Part shown: one piece after another, positions 1-4,469 of the stretch
How positions within the stretch are numbered: position 1 is the first letter of the stretch
Layout of the letters: each line of letters opens with the position of its first letter
Assembly: GCA_023262245.1 (NCBI GenBank)
Contig: JALRDC010000002.1
Location: 1 to 7,749, forward strand
Source of the DNA: Flavobacteriaceae bacterium
Lineage (GTDB): Bacteria > Bacteroidota > Bacteroidia > Flavobacteriales > Flavobacteriaceae
DNA: 7,749 nucleotides
Direction of reading: 5' to 3'
Notes under the pieces: generated by a model
The model's input: the letters and a program-made list of their open reading frames with translations, nothing else
Told to the model about the DNA's origin: nothing
The model's database searches: none
Made by a program: the position numbers and the translations under genes

Positions 1-540
1 CTTTCCAATTTACGTGCTCAAGGAGAAATTGATGAAAAAGATTTTATGGATCGAGCAAAATTACTTTGTTCTTTAGGGCATATTGTAATGATTTCGAACT
101 TTAAAGAATATTATAAATTGGTCGACTATTTATCCCAGTACACTAAAAAGCAGTTGGGACTGAGTATGGGAGTTAATAATTTTGTTGAGATATTTGATGA
201 ACAGTACTATCAAGACCTAGGAGGAGGAATCCTTGAAGCTTTTGGGAAAATGTTTTATAACAATCTTAAAGTTTACCTCTACCCAATGCGAGACGAGAAG
301 GGAAACATTATCAACAGCACCAATCTCAAATTACACCCACGTATGAAAGATTTCTATAAATTCTTTAAGTACAACGGAAAGGTGGTGGATATTTTTGATT
401 TTGATGAAAACTATTTAGACATTTTTAGCAGAAAAATCTTACAACAAATACGCGATGGTGAATCCGAGTGGGAAGAACACCTCCCAGAGGGTATTTCTGA
501 TTTAATCAGACAGAATCATATGTTTGGGATTAAAGAATAA
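1..540 (+). CDS. C-terminal part of a conserved protein of uncertain function (5' end outside the window)
   Basis: The frame is open from the first base to the TAA at 538-540, giving 179 visible residues. The first ATG, at position 46, is internal: the codons before it (LSNLRAQGEIDEKDF) read as normal protein, so the true start lies upstream of the window. The visible part is soluble, without signal peptide or membrane segments, and rich in aromatic and charged residues. Recognisable stretches include MISNFKEYYKLVDYLSQYTK, LGLSMGVNNFVEIFDE, GGILEAFGKMF and LKVYLYPMRDEKGN. From memory these belong to a family of roughly 490 residues in Bacteroidota and some other bacteria, often labelled nicotinate- or nicotinamide-nucleotide adenylyltransferase. 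I see no nucleotidyltransferase signature in this part and would not trust that name without a search. The next gene starts 71 bp downstream on the same strand, so co-transcription is possible. Confidence 0.75.
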   Translation, partial: LSNLRAQGEIDEKDFMDRAKLLCSLGHIVMISNFKEYYKLVDYLSQYTKKQLGLSMGVNNFVEIFDEQYYQDLGGGILEAFGKMFYNNLKVYLYPMRDEKGNIINSTNLKLHPRMKDFYKFFKYNGKVVDIFDFDENYLDIFSRKILQQIRDGESEWEEHLPEGISDLIRQNHMFGIKE

Positions 541-611
541 TCTTTCATCAGGGACAACTTCATTTTTATTTTAAGTTTTAATCCTTACATATTTATACTA
601 CTTTAATTTAG

Positions 612-1361
612 ATGCCTTTTCACATTCACATACTCAATGGAGATGCCTTACAAGAGCGATTTCCAAAGAGTCTAAAAGGAAAACAATTGGTATGCCGAGA
701 ATGTTTGGTTGAAGGGCCCGTTAACGCAATTGATTTAAAGACCTTTTACACAACTCGAAAAAAGTATTTAAATGCACAGTATGGTCACTTAGTAAAACGA
801 GACTATACCAAAGATATTCAAGCTATATTTAATCTAATGACGCGATTGCCAAAGAATGCAGAAATCAATTTTTGGTTTGAAGATGATTTATTTTGTCAGG
901 TAAATCTGTGGTTTTGCATAACTCTTGTTGCCGAGCATAATCCCGAATCAAAATTGTTTTTAGTTCGCCCTCCGATGTTTACTCCCTTTGGGTTTGGCGA
1001 CTTAAATACAGAAGAATTAGAGCAGTGTTTTCAAAATAGAGTTAGAATAGAGCCCGAATCTTTCATAAATTTATGGTACAGCTATCAAAAAAAAGATTTC
1101 AGTAAACTTAGAGAAATCGCTCATGGACTGAAAGATAATTACAGCTTCATTCTAGAGGCAGCAGAAGCTTATATAGCAAGTCTCCCTTCTGAAACTAGTA
1201 TTGGAAGACCTAAAGAACGTTTATTAGAAATCATGACTCGATTAAAAACCAAAAACTTCAGAAAAATTTATCAGGAGTTCTGTAAAAGCGAGGCTATATA
1301 TGGCTTTAGTGATCTCTATATTAAAAATCTATACGAAGAATTGCTCCGCAATAAATCTTGA
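612..1361 (+). CDS. DUF1835 domain-containing protein
   Basis: This is a 249-residue soluble protein without a signal peptide. The N-terminal part carries the hallmarks of DUF1835: HILNGDAL at residues 6-13, CRECLVEGPV at 28-37, and a WFEDDLFCQVNLW segment at about 88-100. The C-terminal third (about residues 197-245) has the pattern usually seen at the end of these proteins: a GRPKERLLEIMTRL helix, an FRKIYQEFCKSE segment, then GFSDLYIKNLYEELL. The conserved block begins at residue 4, so the ATG at 612 is the natural start; no clear ribosome-binding site precedes it, which is normal for Bacteroidota. The biochemical function of the family is not established to my knowledge, and I assign none. 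It stands between the partial gene upstream (71-bp gap) and the hydrolase downstream (94-bp gap), neither of which suggests a role. Confidence 0.88.
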   Translation: MPFHIHILNGDALQERFPKSLKGKQLVCRECLVEGPVNAIDLKTFYTTRKKYLNAQYGHLVKRDYTKDIQAIFNLMTRLPKNAEINFWFEDDLFCQVNLWFCITLVAEHNPESKLFLVRPPMFTPFGFGDLNTEELEQCFQNRVRIEPESFINLWYSYQKKDFSKLREIAHGLKDNYSFILEAAEAYIASLPSETSIGRPKERLLEIMTRLKTKNFRKIYQEFCKSEAIYGFSDLYIKNLYEELLRNKS

Positions 1362-1396
1362 AATTAATCCTAAAAAATCGTTAAATCAACCCCTTT

Positions 1397-1422
1397 AAAA
1401 AAAAGGTCTAATCTTTTTTTTT
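1397..1422 (+). terminator. Possible weak terminator: A8G / CT9 inverted repeat
   Basis: Eight A residues and a G (1397-1405) can pair with C plus eight T residues (1413-1421) around a 7-base loop, ending in a T-tract. It lies 35 bp after the DUF1835 stop and 33 bp before the hydrolase start. The stem has only one G-C pair, so it may simply be a pair of homopolymers in an A/T-rich gap. Confidence 0.3.
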
Positions 1423-1455
1423 GAAATTTGATGACAACCAAATCTAATTGAAACC

Positions 1456-2298
1456 ATGAAAAAAACCTATTTAATAATACTTGGTATGTTGCTCTTAACA
1501 CAGAGCAATTGTAAACAAAGTAAAACAACTGAAAAAACTAAAAAAGAAAACGTTCAAAGCATTGAAAAAAAAGATGAAAAAGATTCTTTTGTTTTGGTAC
1601 ACTCAGCTTGGTTAGGAGGATGGCAATGGGAAGGCGTTGCCCAATCTTTAAAAGAAGCGGGGCATTATGTCCTTATTCCTGACCTCCCAGGCCATGGTCA
1701 TGACAAGACTCCTCCTTCAGAAATTACTATGGAAACCTATGTTAATTATTTGATCGATTTATTGGATCAACAAGAAAAACCAGTCATTTTAGTTGGACAT
1801 AGTTTTAATGGAATTACAGTTAGCCGCGTAGCTGAACTCCGTCCTAAAAAGGTAAAAAAACTAGTTTACCTCACTGCTTTTCTCCTTCCCAATGGGGCTT
1901 CATTTTTCTCTGCTGTGCAAGGTGTTGAGGGATCAGAAGCAGTTGAGAACTTTTATCTTTCAGAAGATAAAACTTATGCATTAGTAAAAGAAGCAGAAAT
2001 TCAAAATGCTTTCGCGCACGATATTCCCGTCGAGGCTTTCGATAAGGCAAAGCCCTATATAGTTCCAGAACCGGCAGCACCTTTAAGTTATCAATTAGAG
2101 GTTACAGAGGAACACTTTGGAAAAATACCAAAATACTATATTGAGTGCACACAAGATCGTACCATTCCTATCGCAGTACAGCGTGCTATGTATGAAGGGA
2201 GAGTTGAAAAAGCATACAGTTTGGAAAGTAGCCATACTCCTAACTTTTCTCAACCGGGGGAACTTGCTAAACTCTTAAAAGCAATTGCTAAGCTATAA
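1456..2298 (+). CDS. Alpha/beta-fold hydrolase, probable lipoprotein (esterase-like)
   Basis: This 280-residue protein begins with a short signal peptide (MKKTYLIILGMLLLTQSNC). Cys19 could be the lipidated residue, although TQSNC is a loose lipobox. A lysine- and glutamate-rich linker (residues 20-43) follows, then an alpha/beta-hydrolase domain resembling the plant methylesterase, hydroxynitrile lyase and EstC group. Visible elements are the oxyanion strand VLVHSAWLGGWQW (46-58), the PDLPGHG loop (75-81), the nucleophile elbow GHSFNG with Ser116, the acid Asp234 in CTQDRTIP, and His260 in SSHTPNFSQP. The catalytic triad is therefore complete. The elbow departs from GxSxG because Asn118 replaces the second glycine, and HS replaces the usual HG. 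No acidic surface-export signal follows Cys19, so I infer a periplasm-facing lipoprotein. The substrate cannot be told from sequence. The gene ends 7 bp from the convergent peroxiredoxin gene. Confidence 0.88.
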   Translation: MKKTYLIILGMLLLTQSNCKQSKTTEKTKKENVQSIEKKDEKDSFVLVHSAWLGGWQWEGVAQSLKEAGHYVLIPDLPGHGHDKTPPSEITMETYVNYLIDLLDQQEKPVILVGHSFNGITVSRVAELRPKKVKKLVYLTAFLLPNGASFFSAVQGVEGSEAVENFYLSEDKTYALVKEAEIQNAFAHDIPVEAFDKAKPYIVPEPAAPLSYQLEVTEEHFGKIPKYYIECTQDRTIPIAVQRAMYEGRVEKAYSLESSHTPNFSQPGELAKLLKAIAKL

Positions 2299-2305
2299 TA
2301 ATGGA

Positions 2306-2764
2306 TTAAATAGATTCTAATATTTGGGATGCGTGTTCTTTGGTTTTTACTTTATCGATCACCCGTTCTACAATCCCATTTTCGTCAATGATGAATGTTT
2401 TCCGATGAATTCCATCGTATTCTTTCCCCATAAATTGTTTTGGACCCCAAACTCCAAAAGCATTGATAACCTCTTTGTTTACATCAGCAAGTAATGGGAA
2501 AGGGAATTCAAATTTTTCAGAAAAATTTCGCTGGCTCTTTTCCGTATCGGCACTAACCCCTAAAAGGGAATAGCCAGCGTCTTGTAATTCTTTATAATGA
2601 TCTCTTAAGTCACATGCCTCGGCCGTACAGCCGGGCGTATTGGCTTTTGGATAAAAGAAAACAACTAATTTTTTACCTGTGTAATCACTTAGTGATTGTG
2701 TGTTTCCGCGATCATCAGAGACTGAAAAAGGAGGCACTTTGTCTCCTACTTGAATTGGTGTCAT
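2306..2764 (-). CDS. bcp: Thioredoxin-dependent thiol peroxidase, Bcp/PrxQ-type peroxiredoxin
   Basis: This 152-residue protein has the usual length for Bcp/PrxQ and reduces hydrogen peroxide and organic hydroperoxides with electrons from thioredoxin. It is cytoplasmic, with no signal peptide. The peroxidatic site is FFYPKANTPGCTAEAC: Cys46 is peroxidatic, with Pro44 and Thr43 (the PxxxTxxC motif). Cys51 is the resolving cysteine five residues on, the arrangement of atypical 2-Cys Bcp enzymes such as E. coli Bcp (Cys45/Cys50). The thioredoxin fold continues through LLGVSADTEKSQRNF (67-81) and FPLLADVNKEV (89-99). The tail GIHRKTFIIDENG (118-130) includes the conserved arginine (Arg121). The ATG at 2764 places the domain right at the N-terminus. 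The gene is divergent from nth across a 50-bp gap with a candidate promoter. Confidence 0.96.
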   Translation of the reverse strand: MTPIQVGDKVPPFSVSDDRGNTQSLSDYTGKKLVVFFYPKANTPGCTAEACDLRDHYKELQDAGYSLLGVSADTEKSQRNFSEKFEFPFPLLADVNKEVINAFGVWGPKQFMGKEYDGIHRKTFIIDENGIVERVIDKVKTKEHASQILESI

Positions 2765-2779
2765 AACGTATTTTTTTTT

Positions 2780-2808
2780 CTAAATTACAAAAGCAATTAA
2801 GAATACAA
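2780..2808 (-). promoter_or_regulatory. Candidate Bacteroidota-type promoter for the peroxiredoxin gene
   Basis: Read on the minus strand, a TTG (2808-2806) is followed after 18 bases by TAATTTAG (2787-2780), close to the Bacteroidota -7 consensus TAnnTTTG. This would start transcription only a few bases before the ATG at 2764. The -7 box is imperfect and the gap is very A/T-rich, so the match could be chance. I see no convincing box for nth in the same 50 bp. Confidence 0.3.
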
Positions 2809-2814
2809 TAAAGA

Positions 2815-3462
2815 ATGACTAAAAAAGAAAAAGTCACCTATGTGATTCAAACATTACAAGAACTCTATCCTAAAATCCCAATTCCATTAGATCATAGTGA
2901 TCCCTACACCCTCTTGATTGCAGTGCTCCTTTCTGCACAAAGTACGGATGTGCGAGTTAACCAGATTACTCCGATCCTTTTTGCCAGAGCTAAAACACCC
3001 ATGGAAATGATAAAACTAAGTGTAGAGGAAATCCGAGATATTATCAAACCTGTGGGTCTTTCGCCTATGAAATCCAAGGGAATTCATGGTTTATCGCATA
3101 TATTATTAGAGCAACATGGTGGAAAAGTACCCCAAACATATGAGGAATTAGAAGCTTTACCTGCCGTAGGACATAAAACGGCAGCTGTTGTTATGGCGCA
3201 AGCCTTTGGTATTCCTACATTTCCTGTAGACACACACATACATAGATTGATGTATCGTTGGGGATTTACAAATGGAAAAAATGTTGTTCAGACAGAACGT
3301 GATGCAAAACGGTTATTTCCCAAAGAATTGTGGAACGATTTGCATTTACAAATTATATGGTATGGAAGGGAATACTCTCCCGCACGAGGATGGAAACTGG
3401 ATAAAGACATCATTACCAGAACCATAGGAAGGAAATCAGTACTTAAAGCTTTTAATTCTTAA
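2815..3462 (+). CDS. nth: Endonuclease III (DNA glycosylase/AP lyase), cysteine-free variant without the Fe-S cluster motif
   Basis: This 215-residue protein is close to E. coli Nth in length (211). It is a base-excision repair enzyme that removes oxidised pyrimidines and cuts abasic sites. The helix-hairpin-helix motif is LPAVGHKTA at 115-123, with the catalytic lysine at Lys121. The catalytic aspartate is Asp139 in VDTHIHR. The N-terminal block LLIAVLLSAQSTDVRVN (33-49) is the conserved Nth core. In E. coli the C-terminus carries C-x6-C-x2-C-x5-C, which holds a [4Fe-4S] cluster. Here the aligned stretch GREYSPARGWKLDKDI (184-199) has none of those cysteines, and the whole protein contains no cysteine. 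The fold reads straight through to a normal end, so this looks like a natural cluster-less form, not damage. The gene diverges from the peroxiredoxin gene, and its 3' end overlaps a small ORF on the opposite strand by 11 bp. Confidence 0.95.
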   Translation: MTKKEKVTYVIQTLQELYPKIPIPLDHSDPYTLLIAVLLSAQSTDVRVNQITPILFARAKTPMEMIKLSVEEIRDIIKPVGLSPMKSKGIHGLSHILLEQHGGKVPQTYEELEALPAVGHKTAAVVMAQAFGIPTFPVDTHIHRLMYRWGFTNGKNVVQTERDAKRLFPKELWNDLHLQIIWYGREYSPARGWKLDKDIITRTIGRKSVLKAFNS

Positions 3463-3595
3463 GCAAGTTAAGGTGATTTTTGTCCTCCTTACTTGACTTG
3501 TATGAATTTGAAAAAGCTAAAATCCTTTTGATTACAATTTTTCGAGGTAAAGGATCGGTAATATCCGCTTTGTTTTGATTGTAGTTTTTTGCCAT
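3452..3595 (-). CDS. Small basic hypothetical protein, 47 residues, downstream of the sigma factor gene
   Basis: On the minus strand an ATG at 3595 opens a 47-codon frame ending in TAA (3454-3452). The product starts MAKNYNQNKADITDPLPR, continues with a short hydrophobic-basic core around KIVIKRILAFSNSY (19-32), and ends in a lysine-rich tail. By count it has 8 Lys and 2 Arg against 4 acidic residues, no cysteine, no signal peptide and no membrane segment. Support for its being real: it lies 44 bp after the sigma factor stop on the same strand, it fills most of an otherwise empty gap, and it runs 11 bp into the end of nth in a tail-to-tail overlap typical of adjoining genes. Its composition resembles a normal protein. 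I recognise no named family. A chance ORF of this size in A/T-rich DNA cannot be excluded. If real, it is probably made from the sigma factor mRNA. Confidence 0.55.
   Translation of the reverse strand: MAKNYNQNKADITDPLPRKIVIKRILAFSNSYKSSKEDKNHLNLLKN
3461..3499. terminator. Hairpin at the overlapping 3' ends of nth and the small ORF
   Basis: Bases 3461-3473 can pair with 3487-3499 to form about 12 base pairs with two single-base bulges (T3469 and A3496) around a 13-base loop. It begins on the last two bases of the nth stop codon. No T-tract follows on either strand, so it is not a textbook intrinsic terminator. It could protect or define the 3' ends of the two converging transcripts. On the minus strand it falls inside the last part of the small ORF. 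Confidence 0.35.
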
Positions 3596-3626
3596 AAAAT
3601 TCTAATTGTAATTTAAACGGCAAAAA
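3586..3626 (-). promoter_or_regulatory. Inverted repeat enclosing the start codon of the small ORF
   Basis: Read on the minus strand, TTTTTGCC (3626-3619) is matched by GGCAAAAA (3593-3586), separated by 25 bases. The second arm begins at the G of the small ORF's ATG, so a hairpin in the mRNA would place the start codon at the edge of the stem. This could limit translation. The stem has only three G-C pairs, so it may be weak or accidental. Confidence 0.3.
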
Positions 3627-3639
3627 TTCAGGAAAATTG

Positions 3640-4233
3640 TTATGCTTCCAAAATAATTTTATGTTCCTCTATCAATTTTCTTAAATTGATTATGGCATAA
3701 CGCATTCTTCCTAACGCGGTGTTGATGCTAACATTGGTGTTTTCTGCAATTTCTTTAAAACTCATATCACGATAAAGACGCATTATTAACACTTCCTTTT
3801 GATCTTCAGGTAATTCCTGGACCAACTTTTGAATATCTTTTAAAACTTGTTCTTGAACAAGGATGTTTTCAGCGTTTGGAGCACTATCAGAAATGAATTG
3901 AAAGATGTCAAATTCATCATTATTCTCTACGGTTGGTATCCGATTGCTTTTTCTAAAATGATCAATTACAAGATTGTGAGCTATTCGCATTACCCAAGGT
4001 AAAAATTTTCCTTCCTCGTTGTATAATCCATTCTTCAATGTCCGAATGACTTTAATAAAAGTATCTTGAAAGATGTCTTCGGAAGTGTCTCGATCATTTA
4101 TCTTAGAATTGATGAAGTTAAAAATCTGTAATTGATGTCTATTGATTAGTCGCTCAAGAGCTAACTCAGATCCGTTGATGTAATCTTTGACTAATACTGC
4201 ATCGGTAGGTTGTGTAGGATGATTTTTTTGCAT
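3640..4233 (-). CDS. RNA polymerase sigma factor, sigma-70 family (ECF-like)
   Basis: This 197-residue protein has the two-domain layout of ECF sigma factors. Region 2 spans about residues 26-96, with the core-binding helix SEDIFQDTFIKVIRTL (51-66) and the -10-recognition part FLPWVMRIAHNLVIDHFRK (77-95). An acidic linker (about 97-134) follows. Region 4 spans about 135-188, with LPEDQKEVLIMRLYRDMSFKEIA leading into the helix-turn-helix NVSINTALGRMRYA (167-180). There is no region 1.1 or region 3, so it is not the housekeeping sigma factor. No membrane-bound anti-sigma gene adjoins it. The only gene behind it on the same strand is the 47-residue ORF. It is divergent from uvrA, and its leader contains a good -7 box and inverted repeats. 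The set of target genes cannot be read from the window. Confidence 0.94.
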   Translation of the reverse strand: MQKNHPTQPTDAVLVKDYINGSELALERLINRHQLQIFNFINSKINDRDTSEDIFQDTFIKVIRTLKNGLYNEEGKFLPWVMRIAHNLVIDHFRKSNRIPTVENNDEFDIFQFISDSAPNAENILVQEQVLKDIQKLVQELPEDQKEVLIMRLYRDMSFKEIAENTNVSINTALGRMRYAIINLRKLIEEHKIILEA

Positions 4234-4236
4234 AAT

Positions 4237-4290
4237 AAATTACTTTGGCTTTTAAACCGTTAAACTCCGTGATGTTTAAAAGTAATTTTA
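4237..4290 (-). promoter_or_regulatory. Nested inverted repeats in the 5' leader of the sigma factor gene
   Basis: CTTTTAAAC (4249-4257) is a perfect inverted match to GTTTAAAAG (4274-4282), with a 16-base loop. Partly overlapping it, AAATTACTTT (4237-4246) is a perfect 10-base inverted match to AAAGTAATTT (4279-4288). The two pairings are mutually exclusive over part of the right arm, or can combine with a 6-base bulge (4243-4248). The structure ends four bases before the ATG at 4233 and lies downstream of the candidate -7 box, so it would be in the mRNA leader. It could be an operator or a translational control element. Confidence 0.45.
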
Positions 4291-4313
4291 TGCTATAGGC
4301 ACTATATTTTAAT

Positions 4314-4321
4314 CAAAGATA
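4314..4321 (-). promoter_or_regulatory. Candidate -7 box of the sigma factor gene promoter
   Basis: Minus-strand TATCTTTG (4321-4314) is an exact match to the Bacteroidota -7 consensus TAnnTTTG. No clear TTG -33 element is found 17-23 bases upstream, where an A-tract and ATG-like bases occur instead. Transcription from here would give a leader of about 75 bases that includes the inverted repeats at 4237-4290. Confidence 0.42.
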
Positions 4322-4469
4322 CATTTTTTTTTAATATTAGCATGTTTACCCCACTATTTATGTCCCTTTTAACAACTTTTCGTTCTGCTTTAGACAAACG
4401 TTTTTTCAATGTTAGGACATACCAAAATTCACATTTAAAAATTGTAAATTGTGCGTCTTTTAAAAGGCT

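Larger units (their letters stand above)
4234..4469. promoter_or_regulatory. Divergent intergenic region between the sigma factor gene and uvrA
   Basis: This 236-bp A/T-rich region must hold the promoters of both divergent genes. The sigma side contains the inverted repeats and -7 box described separately. On the uvrA side I see a direct repeat AAATTGT-AAATTGT (4439-4452) and a perfect 10-base palindrome CTTTTAAAAG (4457-4466), which ends three bases before the uvrA ATG and includes part of the AAAAGG (4462-4467) that could act as a weak ribosome-binding site. I find no full TAnnTTTG box for uvrA; TATTTATG near 4356 is one mismatch away but lacks a good -33 partner. No separate gene is supported here. 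Confidence 0.5.

Noticed and set aside
46..48. ATG at 46 as the start of the first gene
   Set aside because: The same frame is open and protein-like back to base 1, so this methionine is internal and the gene is truncated by the window edge.
1871..2080. 69-codon frame on the minus strand
   Set aside because: It lies wholly inside the hydrolase gene, antisense to it, and its product shows no recognisable domain; it is a shadow frame.
3531..3612. ATTACAATT (3531-3539) and AATTGTAAT (3604-3612) inverted repeat
   Set aside because: It is nine A/T-rich bases with a 64-base spacer that runs through the small ORF; likely chance at this base composition.
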